From: Nitrosopumilus piranensis
Lineage (GTDB): Archaea > Thermoproteota > Nitrososphaeria > Nitrososphaerales > Nitrosopumilaceae
Assembly: GCF_000875775.1 (NCBI RefSeq)
Contig: NZ_CP010868.1
Coordinates: 620,001 to 684,000, forward strand
Length of the DNA: 64,000 bases
Direction of reading: 5' to 3'
In this document: positions 1 through 9,857 of the stretch, in pieces
Numbering within the stretch: the stretch's first letter is position 1
Layout: each line of letters begins with the position of its first letter
Notes under the pieces: generated by a model
Told to the model about the DNA's origin: nothing
What the model saw: only the letters and a program-made list of their open reading frames with translations
The model's database searches: none
Program-made: the position numbers and the translations under genes

Positions 1-944
<944 letters not shown>

Positions 945-992
945 TTTTAGAATTTCTCTAGGTTATTATACTGAAACACATTATCTAACTTA

Positions 993-1316
993 ATGCATAT
1001 TGAGTACGAAGAATTTGATTCAATTGAAGATATTTTTATGTACTTGGCATCAGCTGCACCACCAATGAAAAATACAATGCCGATTAACTCCTACAAGGAT
1101 TATGTTATGTCATTTATTCCACTTAGTCCTTCTACTGGAGAAACATATCTTATGTTGTATGTCAAAGGAACCCTTGAACCTGGAATATATGAGTTTGATG
1201 TATCTTCAAAATCATATAAAAAAGTTGGCAATATTGAGAGAGCAGACAAAGTTTACTTTATCTCATTAACACCAAAACGAAATACCATAGCAGATGTTGC
1301 TATAGAAAATCTATAA
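993..1316 (+). CDS. Hypothetical protein, 107 aa
   Basis: A small soluble protein with an acidic N-terminus (MHIEYEEFDSIEDIF) and mixed beta-rich composition; it has no signal peptide, membrane segment or cysteines. It starts 48 bases after the exported CFI-box gene, and its 3' end overlaps the convergent radical SAM gene by a few bases. I do not recognise a family. Length, ATG start and codon usage like its neighbours support a real gene. Nothing in the sequence indicates what it does. Confidence 0.6.
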   Translation: MHIEYEEFDSIEDIFMYLASAAPPMKNTMPINSYKDYVMSFIPLSPSTGETYLMLYVKGTLEPGIYEFDVSSKSYKKVGNIERADKVYFISLTPKRNTIADVAIENL

Positions 1317-2891
1317 TTTCTTTGTTTGAATTTTTGGAGCAGATACTGATCTGCTTCTAGCATACTTGTCAATTATCTCATCAGGGGTTCTTCCATTGAA
1401 TAGATCCTTACACAATCCTCTTAGATATCTCATAATTGCCCACGTTCCTGCTTTTAGAATTCCATACATGAAAACTTTCATTGGTGGTCCATAAGTCTTG
1501 TTTCTAAGAATGATTGGAATGATGTCGTTGATTACACGTAGATTGTTTTCCCAGCATTTCCAAAACAAGGTAAACTGTGCTTCATTCAAATTTCCAAAGT
1601 GCATTGAATTCTTTTCACTAAAGTCCTGATACAATAATGGTGCAACTAATCCTCTAAAGTCCATCTCTCTAAAGTCACTCATCATATCAATTGTATACTG
1701 GATATCGTCAGGCGTTTCATCAGGCCAACCAATAATGATTGTAGCAGCTGGGAACCAATGGTTTTCATTGAGAATTTTTGCCCCTTCTCTAACAACGCTG
1801 CCCCATTCATCAGTAGAAAATGGTCTTGTTTTAACACCTAAGTGCTTCTTTACCATATCTGGTGCAACTGTCTCAATTCCTAGATTAGTTGCAAGCCATC
1901 TTCCTGATTGATCCTGTCCATTAACATGTGAAATCTGTTGCATCAATGTAGGGTCTGCGGCAACTGCTGAAAATGTCATGTGTGTTGTTCCAATAAAGTT
2001 TGCGCCAAGTCCTTTTAGTGACTTCCACAAATCTGTAATGGCATCTCTGTTAGGAACAAAATCCCTGTTATCACATCCATATAGCAACATCTCATCAGAG
2101 TGCAACCAAATTGAATCAAAACCATAATCTAAATTGATTTTTGCCTCATGCTGTAATCTTTCTATTGGCAGATCTTTCTTTGATCTTTTATTCACATCAC
2201 AAAAATCACAACCTCTTCCACATCCTCTCATTGCCTCAATCAAAGAATTGATTGTAGGTCCTTCAATTGTTGGAATGTTTTCAAGGTTTCTTACAAAACA
2301 ATGCATTAATTCTGGAGCATCATTTTTTTCTAAATCTTGGAATAAATCAACTGCCAATTCATCTGCTTCTCCAACTACCACTGTGTCTATTCCATGAATC
2401 TTCATTCTATCTGATTTTGCTAATTCCCATGCCCCGTTTCCACCAACTACAACTTTGAAATCATATTTCTTTTTGAGTTGAATTATACTTGCACACATTT
2501 TTTTAAATTTCATGGCAACATACGACAATTTTTCTGGTGACATTGTTGTGGTAACTGGTGCCATTCCCAATGGATCCATAACATTAATTCCGACAACTTT
2601 CGTGTCTGGTCCAATTGATTTGTGTAGCATATCTGGATGTCCAATGAATACATCGTCTCTCTTGTATCCTCCTTGAATCAATGAACTCTCAATTCTTCTT
2701 AGTCCAATTTGGGCAACTTTTGCTTCACCTGTAATTGGATCTGTTTCAACTGAAGGACAAAATACTTTGTCAAAAACCCATTCTGGTAGGACCTCATATG
2801 GTCCACACGCAATAAATCCATACAGAAAATTTCCTCTATAATTTGTCATTAAACTACGATCAGCAGTTAGTACAACACGTTTGCCAGCCAA
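1311..2891 (-). CDS. B12-binding-type radical SAM protein
   Basis: The C224-x3-C228-x2-C231 motif (GCGRGCDFCD) is the radical SAM iron-sulfur site. The 200 residues before it look like a Rossmann-type cobalamin-binding domain, with a VVVGGNGAW strand-turn and a HGIDTVVVGEADE segment, as in B12-dependent radical SAM enzymes. The ExE/GWPDETPDD segment near residue 390 fits the later part of the barrel. At 526 residues it is full length. It is last in a minus-strand run with mdh and larB (72-base gap to larB), which may mean co-transcription. The substrate cannot be told; radical SAM chemistry such as methylation or ring formation is family knowledge only. Confidence 0.8.
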   Translation of the reverse strand: MAGKRVVLTADRSLMTNYRGNFLYGFIACGPYEVLPEWVFDKVFCPSVETDPITGEAKVAQIGLRRIESSLIQGGYKRDDVFIGHPDMLHKSIGPDTKVVGINVMDPLGMAPVTTTMSPEKLSYVAMKFKKMCASIIQLKKKYDFKVVVGGNGAWELAKSDRMKIHGIDTVVVGEADELAVDLFQDLEKNDAPELMHCFVRNLENIPTIEGPTINSLIEAMRGCGRGCDFCDVNKRSKKDLPIERLQHEAKINLDYGFDSIWLHSDEMLLYGCDNRDFVPNRDAITDLWKSLKGLGANFIGTTHMTFSAVAADPTLMQQISHVNGQDQSGRWLATNLGIETVAPDMVKKHLGVKTRPFSTDEWGSVVREGAKILNENHWFPAATIIIGWPDETPDDIQYTIDMMSDFREMDFRGLVAPLLYQDFSEKNSMHFGNLNEAQFTLFWKCWENNLRVINDIIPIILRNKTYGPPMKVFMYGILKAGTWAIMRYLRGLCKDLFNGRTPDEIIDKYARSRSVSAPKIQTKKL

Positions 2892-2963
2892 CTATCAAAC
2901 TTCGTTTGATTATGTTATATATCATTTACGAGGTCATTTTGCTCAAAGAATTGTAAATTTTAC

Positions 2964-3740
2964 TTATTCTTTTTTTCTAATTGTTCTGTTTGCAATATTT
3001 GCAGCAATCCCACCAGCTGCAATACCGTTGTCTATGTTTACAACAGATAATCCCAAGGAGCAACTTTGAAGCATTGAGGCAAGGGCTGCGATTCCTTTTT
3101 CTCCATAGCCATATCCTACTGATGTTGGAATGCCAATAACTGGGATATCTGTCAGTGTAGAGACTAGTGTTGCTAATGCACCTTCCATTCCAGCAGCGAC
3201 AATTATACAATCAACATCTGCTTCTATCATTTTTTTTAAAATTGGGAAAATTCTTTGAATTCCAGCTACTCCTACATCATAACTTGTGATGCATTTACAA
3301 TTCATTGCTTCGCAAACTAGTCTTGATTCTTCTGCTATCCCAATATCTGATGTTCCAGCAGTAAGAATACCCACTTTTCCACCATGAAATTTGATTGGTT
3401 TTTTGAATAACAATAACGAAGATGACTTTTTTCCTGTTTTAATTTTGACTTTTAGTCTCTTTGCAAATGCCTTGATTTTTGAATAATCTGTTTTCTTTAT
3501 TCTTGAAACAATTACGGAATTTGATTTTTCTAAAGTTCGTTTTATAATTTTTTTAGTTTCGTCAAGTTCCTTTGTCTCAGCAAAAATTATCTCAGGAATT
3601 CCCCTCCTTTTTCTTCTGTTGATGTCTATTTTTGCAATTCCTTCTATCTCTTCAATTGAATATAATGAAAGAAGTTTTTTTGCATCATTAACTGACATCT
3701 TTCCTGCTTTAACTGATTTTAGAACTTCGTGAATTTCCAA
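2964..3740 (-). CDS. larB: Nickel-pincer cofactor biosynthesis protein LarB
   Basis: The C-terminal half is PurE-like (KVGILTAGTSDIGIAEE, then AAGMEGALATLVSTL and IPTSVGYGYG), the signature of LarB. LarB carboxylates and hydrolyses nicotinic acid adenine dinucleotide to give the dicarboxylated pyridinium mononucleotide, the first step of nickel-pincer-nucleotide synthesis. The N-terminal 90 residues (KSVKAGKMSVNDAKKLL) are the usual LarB helical extension. The 258-residue length matches the family. larC and larE lie just beyond the adjacent mdh gene on the other strand, so three of the cofactor genes sit within 4 kb. The start ATG gives MEIHEVLKSV. Confidence 0.9.
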   Translation of the reverse strand: MEIHEVLKSVKAGKMSVNDAKKLLSLYSIEEIEGIAKIDINRRKRRGIPEIIFAETKELDETKKIIKRTLEKSNSVIVSRIKKTDYSKIKAFAKRLKVKIKTGKKSSSLLLFKKPIKFHGGKVGILTAGTSDIGIAEESRLVCEAMNCKCITSYDVGVAGIQRIFPILKKMIEADVDCIIVAAGMEGALATLVSTLTDIPVIGIPTSVGYGYGEKGIAALASMLQSCSLGLSVVNIDNGIAAGGIAANIANRTIRKKE

Positions 3741-3773
3741 TGATAATTTTTCTTTCTATGGATAAAAAAAGGC

Positions 3774-4688
3774 TTAGATCTCAATGCCTGATATTGCACC
3801 TTTAACGCTCTCTACTGCTTTGTTAAAGACTTGTTTCTCTTCATCGTTTAGATCTAACTCTATAATTTTTTCTACTCCTTTCTTTCCTATAACTGCTGGA
3901 ACTCCGATTGTGACATCCGAATGACCATATTCCCCATCAAGATATGTTGCAACTGGGATGACTTGCTTTCTATCTCTTACAACTGATTCAACAATTGCAG
4001 AAATTGCATTTCCTGGGGCGTGAACTGTTGCTCCCTTTAACTCAATAACTTTTGTAGCAACCTGCTTTGTGTTTTGAACCAACTCATCTAATTTTTCTTT
4101 TGGCAAAAATGATGATAGTGGAATTCCTGACACAGATGAAAATCTTGGTAGTGGAAGCATATTTTCACCATGTTCTCCAATAACTAGTGCTCTGATGGAA
4201 TCTCGAGAGTGTCCAGTTGCTTCATGAATAAATTGTCTAAATCTAGATAAATCAAGCATACCCCCCATTCCAAATACTCTACTTCTGTCAAATCCTGATA
4301 CTTTGTATGTGATGTATGCCATAGGATCTAATGGATTGGTAACTGGAATAATCATAGAGTCATCTGCATATTTTTTGATGTTATCTACTACACTTTTGAC
4401 AATTGAAGCGTTGATCTTCAATAGATCCATACGAGTCATTCCTGGCTTTCGTCCAGAACCTGCTACAACTACTACAATATTGGAACCTTTCATATCTTCA
4501 AAATTGTTAGAACCCTTTACTTCGACATCTATTCCTTGCTCTGAAAGCATGTGGTTGATATCCATTGCCTCACCTTGAGGAAGTCCTTCAGCAACATCTA
4601 GTAACAAAATCTGGTCATCTAATTTTTTTAGTGCAGAAAATAATGCTGCATCTCCGCCTACTTTACCTGATCCAATAATGGTAATCAT
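3774..4688 (-). CDS. mdh: Malate dehydrogenase (LDH/MDH family)
   Basis: An NAD(P)-binding [10 protein letters not shown] motif lies at residues 6-15. The mobile-loop region carries [12 protein letters not shown], and the catalytic-histidine segment reads [11 protein letters not shown]. These are features of LDH-like malate dehydrogenases. The 304-residue length is normal. The enzyme interconverts malate and oxaloacetate in central carbon metabolism. It is followed 33 bases later by larB on the same strand and faces larC across a 90-base divergent promoter region. The MDH/LDH choice cannot be made with certainty from the active-site loop alone, but archaeal genes of this type are usually malate dehydrogenases. 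Confidence 0.87.
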   Translation of the reverse strand: MITIIGSGKVGGDAALFSALKKLDDQILLLDVAEGLPQGEAMDINHMLSEQGIDVEVKGSNNFEDMKGSNIVVVVAGSGRKPGMTRMDLLKINASIVKSVVDNIKKYADDSMIIPVTNPLDPMAYITYKVSGFDRSRVFGMGGMLDLSRFRQFIHEATGHSRDSIRALVIGEHGENMLPLPRFSSVSGIPLSSFLPKEKLDELVQNTKQVATKVIELKGATVHAPGNAISAIVESVVRDRKQVIPVATYLDGEYGHSDVTIGVPAVIGKKGVEKIIELDLNDEEKQVFNKAVESVKGAISGIEI

Positions 4689-4778
4689 GAAAGTCGCTGT
4701 TAATTTTCAATAATTAAATCTAGTGAAATTCCATACCGATCAGACGAATTTATAAGCATTTTTGATAATTTTTAATCA

Positions 4779-5999
4779 ATGGTTTTAGTAATTGATCCTC
4801 AAATCGCAGGAATATCTGGAGATATGCTTCTCTCTTCTTTAATTGATTTGGGAGCTGATAAACGCAAAGTAATTGATGGGATTAAAAAATCTGAAAAATT
4901 TTTCTCAAATTCAACTATTAAAAAAATTGATTTTCAAAAAACCCAAAAACGAGGAATTGAGGCTCTGCAACTAATCTTAGAACTTGATGAACCCACTCAT
5001 GAAAGAAAGGGGTCTGAAATTAAAAAAGCAATAAATGATTCTACTCAAAATTTAGGACTCTCTGAAAAGGCAAAAACATTTGCTGAATCTTGTATTAATG
5101 CACTCATTTCTTCTGAATCTAAAATTCATGGTGTTCCTGAGGATTCTGTCCATTTTCATGAGGCCTCTAGCATTGATACTCTAGTTGACATTGTTGGGAT
5201 CACAATTGCCCTAGATGATTTGGGGTTGTTTGATGAAAAAATTATTTGTCTGCCTGTCTCTATTGGTGGAGGAAGTGTAACTTTTTCACATGGTACAATG
5301 TCTAATCCTGCAAGTGCAATTCTTGAGATCTTCAAAAACTCTTTTCTCAAAATTCAAGGCACTGATGCTAATGAAGAACTAACAACTCCTACTGGTGCTT
5401 GCATTTTGGTTAATTTAACAAACACATCCATGGATTACTATCCTTCAATGAAAATCAAGTCAATTGGATATGGTGCTGGACAAAAAGATTTTAAAAAATT
5501 TTCTAATGTATTAAAACTGGTCCGAGGTTCTACAAATGATTTAGAAATTGATTCTGTAAAGATTCTTGAGACTAATGTTGATGATATTTCAGGTGAAATA
5601 CTTGGAAATCTCATCGAAAAAATTATGCAAAAAGGAGCTCGAGATGTTTCAATCTATCACGGAATTACAAAAAAAGGTAGGCCTACAAATCTTGTATCTA
5701 TAATATGTGATGATCAAAATATCGATGAAATAGTTGATACCCTAATTTTAGAAACTGGAACACTGGGAGTTCGCATATCTGAATCTAACAGATTTATCGT
5801 TCCAAGAACAAACCATAATGTTTCATTAACAATTAATGGACAGTCTTTTGAGGTGCGATATAAAAAATCATCATTTAAAGGCAAAACAGATTTTAAAATT
5901 GAGTTTGATGATTTGAAGCATATTTCAAATACTCTTGAAAAATCAATCAAAGAAACAGAACCACTACTTCGTAAAGAGATTGAAAAAATGGAGAATTAG
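4779..5999 (+). CDS. larC: Nickel-pincer cofactor nickel insertase LarC
   Basis: The N-terminus (VIDPQIAGISGDMLL) and the VHFHEASSIDTLVDIVG segment (about residues 126-142) are typical of LarC. LarC is the CTP-dependent cyclometallase that inserts nickel into the sulfurated pincer nucleotide. The protein is one uninterrupted 406-residue frame, whereas some bacterial larC genes need a programmed frameshift between LarC1 and LarC2 halves; no break is seen here. Its stop abuts the start of larE (TAG then ATG, no gap), so the two are almost certainly co-transcribed. A TATA-like AT-rich stretch lies about 30 bases before the ATG. Confidence 0.9.
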   Translation: MVLVIDPQIAGISGDMLLSSLIDLGADKRKVIDGIKKSEKFFSNSTIKKIDFQKTQKRGIEALQLILELDEPTHERKGSEIKKAINDSTQNLGLSEKAKTFAESCINALISSESKIHGVPEDSVHFHEASSIDTLVDIVGITIALDDLGLFDEKIICLPVSIGGGSVTFSHGTMSNPASAILEIFKNSFLKIQGTDANEELTTPTGACILVNLTNTSMDYYPSMKIKSIGYGAGQKDFKKFSNVLKLVRGSTNDLEIDSVKILETNVDDISGEILGNLIEKIMQKGARDVSIYHGITKKGRPTNLVSIICDDQNIDEIVDTLILETGTLGVRISESNRFIVPRTNHNVSLTINGQSFEVRYKKSSFKGKTDFKIEFDDLKHISNTLEKSIKETEPLLRKEIEKMEN

Positions 6000-6797
6000 A
6001 TGACAAAACTTGATGAACTGAAAAATTGGTTTGCTGATAAAAATAAGGTAATCATTGCATTATCTGGTGGTGTAGATAGTGCACTTGTAGCATATGCTGC
6101 ATACCAAAAATTAGGTAACTTGGCAATTGCAGTAACTGCTGATTACAAGACTCTCTCTGAAGAAGAACTACAAACAGCCAAGCAAGTTTGTTCTGAAATA
6201 GGAATCCAGCAACTCCTCTTAGATTACAATGAACTTGAAAATAATGAATTTACAAAAAATGATTCCACTCGATGTTTTCACTGTAGGCTTGAATTAGGCG
6301 ACCATTTGTTGAAATTGGCAAAACAACAGCAGGTAGAGGTAATTGTTGATGGAACAAACCTTGATGATCTGGGTGATTATAGGCCCGGAATTGAGGCATT
6401 GAGACAAAATGGGATTAGAAGTCCTCTTGTTGAGACAAATTTTTCAAAATCAGAAATTAGAGAAATTGCAAAATCTGTAGGATTATCAGTTCATGACAAA
6501 CCATCAAACTCTTGCTTGGCTTCACGGATTCCATGGGGTCAAAGAGTCACTGCTGAAAAATTAACTAGAATAGAATTAGGCGAAACAGTTGTAAAACAAC
6601 TAACCAAAATCAAACAGGTCCGTGTACGTGATCTAAATGGTTCTGCAAAAATTGAAGTAGAAAAAAATGATATCTCTGCATTTAATGATATTGTATTAAA
6701 TAAAATCACAGAAAAATTAAAGTTGATTGGATTTTCTTCAGTTGAAGTTGATCAAGAAGGGTATAAACCAGGAAAAATCAATGTGATTGCAGATTGA
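6000..6797 (+). CDS. larE: Sulfur transferase LarE for nickel-pincer cofactor
   Basis: The PP-loop SGGVDS (residues 22-27) marks an ATP pyrophosphatase that adenylates the pincer precursor. Three cysteines stand at C92 and C95 (CFHC) and C172 (in SCLASR). In LarE proteins the CLASR cysteine region is linked to sulfur donation, and enzymes with three such cysteines have been described as iron-sulfur types; assigning this one to that class is inference. The start follows larC with no gap, and the TGA stop overlaps the TTG start of the cysteine desulfurase by four bases, a strong hint that sulfur comes from that enzyme. Confidence 0.9.
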   Translation: MTKLDELKNWFADKNKVIIALSGGVDSALVAYAAYQKLGNLAIAVTADYKTLSEEELQTAKQVCSEIGIQQLLLDYNELENNEFTKNDSTRCFHCRLELGDHLLKLAKQQQVEVIVDGTNLDDLGDYRPGIEALRQNGIRSPLVETNFSKSEIREIAKSVGLSVHDKPSNSCLASRIPWGQRVTAEKLTRIELGETVVKQLTKIKQVRVRDLNGSAKIEVEKNDISAFNDIVLNKITEKLKLIGFSSVEVDQEGYKPGKINVIAD

Positions 6798-7960
6798 TCT
6801 ATCTTGATAACGCTGCATCTACTCAAATTCATAATGATGTCTTAGACTCTATGCTTCCATATCTTAAAGAACAATATGGTAATCCTTCATCTATTCATCG
6901 TTATGGTAGATTGTCCCGTAAAGCAATTGAAAAAGCAAGAAAACAAATCGCATCCCTGATAAATGCTGACCCTTCTGAAATCCTGATTACTTCTGGTGGT
7001 ACTGAATCAAATAATACTGCATTAAGGGGGATTTTGAAAAAACATACTTCCGGTCAAATTATAACATCTTCCATTGAACATGATGCAATTTTAGAGCCAT
7101 GTAAAAAATTATCTGAAGATGGATTTGATGTAATCTATCTCCCCGTTGATAAATTTGGTATGGTTAAACTATCCGACCTACAAAATCACATTTCTGAAAA
7201 AACTAGAATTGTTTCAATTATGTTTGGAAATAATGAGGTTGGAACCATCCAGCCAATATCTGAAATTGCTAAAATTTGTCATGATCACGATGTCGTCTTT
7301 CATACTGATGCAGTACAAGCAGTGGGCAAAGTGCCAATAGATGTTGGTAAATTAGGCGTGGAACTACTCTCAATTTCATCTCATAAACTCTATGGTCCTA
7401 AAGGCATTGGAGCATTGTATGTCAAAAAAGATGTCTCAATTGATCCTATGATCTTGGGAGGGGGTCAAGAACACGGTTTACGTTCTGGCACTGAGAATGT
7501 TGCAAACATTGTTGGTTTTGGAAAAGCATGCGAACTTGCAAAAACAAATCTCTCTGAAAACATAACTCACATGAAAAACCTCAGAGACATCTTGGTTCAA
7601 AATGTACTAAATGAAATTCCTCAAGTATCTGCTAATGGGAATTTAGAACATCATTTACCAAATAATGCCCATTTTACTTTTCTTGGTGTAAACGGTGAGG
7701 ATCTAATAATCAAGCTTGATGAATATGGTGTTGCAGCATCTACTGGCTCTGCTTGTTCTGTACACACTCAAAAGGCATCTCATGTTTTACAGGCAATGGG
7801 TTTCTCACATGAACAAATCACTGGTTCATTAAGACTGACCATTGGAATATTCAATGATGAAAAAGAAATCAAGCAAACAGTGGATATTTTAAAAAAAGTT
7901 GTAGAAGAGTTAAGAGCAGTTTCCCCATTTAAAGAAAAATATTCTTTTTCTAAAACCTAA
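6794..7960 (+). CDS. Cysteine desulfurase (NifS/IscS family)
   Basis: This PLP enzyme releases sulfur from cysteine as a protein persulfide. The N-terminus (YLDNAASTQ) is canonical, the PLP lysine is K198 in SSHKLYGPKG, and the persulfide cysteine is C321 in TGSACSVHTQ. At 388 residues it is full length. The TTG start overlaps larE by four bases, so translation is probably coupled. This suggests a supply role for LarE or for iron-sulfur assembly; which one cannot be decided from sequence. The next gene is convergent and overlaps its 3' end. Confidence 0.9.
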   Translation: MIYLDNAASTQIHNDVLDSMLPYLKEQYGNPSSIHRYGRLSRKAIEKARKQIASLINADPSEILITSGGTESNNTALRGILKKHTSGQIITSSIEHDAILEPCKKLSEDGFDVIYLPVDKFGMVKLSDLQNHISEKTRIVSIMFGNNEVGTIQPISEIAKICHDHDVVFHTDAVQAVGKVPIDVGKLGVELLSISSHKLYGPKGIGALYVKKDVSIDPMILGGGQEHGLRSGTENVANIVGFGKACELAKTNLSENITHMKNLRDILVQNVLNEIPQVSANGNLEHHLPNNAHFTFLGVNGEDLIIKLDEYGVAASTGSACSVHTQKASHVLQAMGFSHEQITGSLRLTIGIFNDEKEIKQTVDILKKVVEELRAVSPFKEKYSFSKT

Positions 7961-8760
7961 ATTTTAATCTGATATTTGTTTCTAGTAAGAATTACTGTTG
8001 CCATTATTCCAACTAGTAAGATCATCATTGCAATTGTTCCAAACTCTGGAACAATATAGGTACCAATAATTTCAATATCTGAATCTCCCTGTTCAAAATT
8101 TATTGTAATTACTCTTGAATCTGAGTGTACCATTGATTCTTGATATGCTACCTCTACACCATCAATTAAAATGATAAAGGTGTCATCTTTTCCATCTTGT
8201 TTTTCAGCACCAATAAACTCTCTTGGTAAATCTAATGTTATTACCCCTTCATCAGTTGAATCTACTTGAACAATTAATGCAAAAATATCTGAATCAACTA
8301 TCATGTTTTTGACTGTTCCACCTTTGATTGTATATTCTACATCAAACGTTCCATGACTTCCGGCATCAACTTCAAAATTTGTTGTAGTTACAACTGACTC
8401 TGTTTCTGGAGTAAAACTAAACTCATATTCTGCAATATTTCCTTCTCCATATAACACTCTGACTAGATAATCTCCTGCCTTACTCCATAATGGTCCCTCT
8501 GCAATAACTGTGTGAGAATAAGTTCCATCTTGAGCCACCGTAATTTGTGCAATATCTACTAGATTGCCCTCTGTAAATAATTGGAGTGTTACTGGTGTTT
8601 CTCTTATTACTGTTGTGACTTTTCCTGATATGACAATTGTATCTCCTTCGTCATAATTTTTATCATCTGTTTGAACCGAAATTAATGACTCTTGAGCAAA
8701 AGCAAATCCTGTCGAAATTACTAGTACTGAAATTAATCCATAAAATATCCTAGAATCCAC
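7957..8760 (-). CDS. Exported PEFG-CTERM protein
   Basis: A signal peptide (LISVLVISTGFAFA) is followed by one Ig-like domain (about residues 27-115, ending in the GPLWSKAGDY motif), a second beta-rich region, and a C-terminal PEFG motif, transmembrane helix and basic tail (TRNKYQIKI). PEFG-CTERM is a sorting signal known from ammonia-oxidising archaea, thought to be processed by an archaeosortase-like enzyme. Its tail differs from those of the next three genes, so it is the diverged member of the tandem set. Function is unknown; a surface or extracellular matrix role is inferred. Confidence 0.82.
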   Translation of the reverse strand: MDSRIFYGLISVLVISTGFAFAQESLISVQTDDKNYDEGDTIVISGKVTTVIRETPVTLQLFTEGNLVDIAQITVAQDGTYSHTVIAEGPLWSKAGDYLVRVLYGEGNIAEYEFSFTPETESVVTTTNFEVDAGSHGTFDVEYTIKGGTVKNMIVDSDIFALIVQVDSTDEGVITLDLPREFIGAEKQDGKDDTFIILIDGVEVAYQESMVHSDSRVITINFEQGDSDIEIIGTYIVPEFGTIAMMILLVGIMATVILTRNKYQIKI

Positions 8761-8806
8761 AAATTTTCAATGATATGTTTGTATATTTCTTTTACTATTA
8801 AAAATG

Positions 8807-8913
8807 AAAAAATGAAAAAAGATGTGATTTTAGTATCTTGGTATAATGCTAAGTCTTGATCTTGCAGATACTGCAATTATTGAGATAATTGCTACTGCTA
8901 GAATCATTGCTGC
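8807..8913. repeat. 107-bp repeat, PEFG gene 3' end (copy 1)
   Basis: Identical at every base to 9751-9857. It covers the last 28 codons of the PEFG gene, its stop and 23 bases of downstream DNA. A third, slightly diverged copy (one mismatch in the first 80 coding bases) begins at 10742. Confidence 0.93.
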
Positions 8914-9711
8914 GATTGTACCAAATTCTGGTATTACAAAGGTACCAATAATTTCAATTTGTTCAGTTCCTGCTGGGAACATGACTGTTACTTTGTTTGC
9001 AACAATCTCAACATCATCCCATTCTTGTCCATCAACTAGTACCATGAAGATACCGTCTTGGACTGTCTTTGATGGAGTTACTGTTAAGGTTCCATCCTTT
9101 TTGGCATTGATGTTGATAACAATTGAGTTGTCATCTGTATTGAGGGTTGCACTTGTAACTGCACCACCTGTAATGCTAAATGGTACACAATAACCATTTG
9201 CAGTTAATTCATTTGCACCACATTGTTTGGACGTTGTAGGTGTTTCATATGTTGGTGTATGCGAAATTCCACCAGTTAATTTGACTTTGACACTGCTCTT
9301 TTTATCAGCACTGCCATAGTTTGCCTTAACGGTGTAGGTACCGTCGTATTTCCACATTGCACCTGCTGTGTTTAATGTGGTCTCAAAACTTCCATCATTT
9401 GCTACATTGATTTGATCAATTGCAACAACAGAATTTAGAGGACTCACAACAGTAATTGTAACTGGAAATCCAGATGCTACATTTGCTACTTGCCCATTTA
9501 CCATAATCATGTCACCTTGTTTGTAATCCTTCTTATCTGTCCAAACAGATACTGGGATCTCTTTAAGCAACATCTCATTTGATGTTGCCCTTGCCTCGCT
9601 GTTGGAACATCCTACACATGCTGGTGGGAGTTCTGCGAATGCTGATGACATGGTTAAAGTACCGACTGCAGTCAAAATGGCTAGTAGCGCAAACGACGTA
9701 CGGCTGTTCAT
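8830..9711 (-). CDS. Exported PEFG-CTERM protein
   Basis: The signal peptide ends near SSAFA, and a short ACVGCSNS cysteine pair follows. An Ig-like domain (about residues 50-145, with the GAMWKYDGTY motif) comes next, then a CGANELTANGYC segment, a second beta domain, and PEFGT plus a transmembrane helix and RSRLSIIPRY tail. The last 34 codons and 23 bases of 3' flank are base-for-base identical to the neighbouring PEFG gene at 9774-10634. The mature part is likely exposed outside the cell. A clear AT-rich promoter region precedes the ATG. Confidence 0.83.
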   Translation of the reverse strand: MNSRTSFALLAILTAVGTLTMSSAFAELPPACVGCSNSEARATSNEMLLKEIPVSVWTDKKDYKQGDMIMVNGQVANVASGFPVTITVVSPLNSVVAIDQINVANDGSFETTLNTAGAMWKYDGTYTVKANYGSADKKSSVKVKLTGGISHTPTYETPTTSKQCGANELTANGYCVPFSITGGAVTSATLNTDDNSIVININAKKDGTLTVTPSKTVQDGIFMVLVDGQEWDDVEIVANKVTVMFPAGTEQIEIIGTFVIPEFGTIAAMILAVAIISIIAVSARSRLSIIPRY

Positions 9712-9750
9712 CTTGTTGCAAATTGAACCTGTCTCTATTTATGTATATTT

Positions 9751-9857
9751 AAAAAATGAAAAAAGATGTGATTTTAGTATCTTGGTATAATGCTAAGTCT
9801 TGATCTTGCAGATACTGCAATTATTGAGATAATTGCTACTGCTAGAATCATTGCTGC
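9751..9857. repeat. 107-bp repeat, PEFG gene 3' end (copy 2)
   Basis: Perfect copy of 8807-8913. Identity stops abruptly a few codons before the PEFG motif, while the rest of the two proteins is only distantly related. This points to recent gene conversion or recombination at the tail. Confidence 0.93.

Noticed and set aside
4779-5999. Programmed frameshift in larC
   Set aside because: The gene is continuous in one frame over the full expected length.
8846-9193. Plus-strand frames opposite the PEFG and rpo genes
   Set aside because: They shadow well-supported genes on the other strand or frame and have no start context or recognisable composition.
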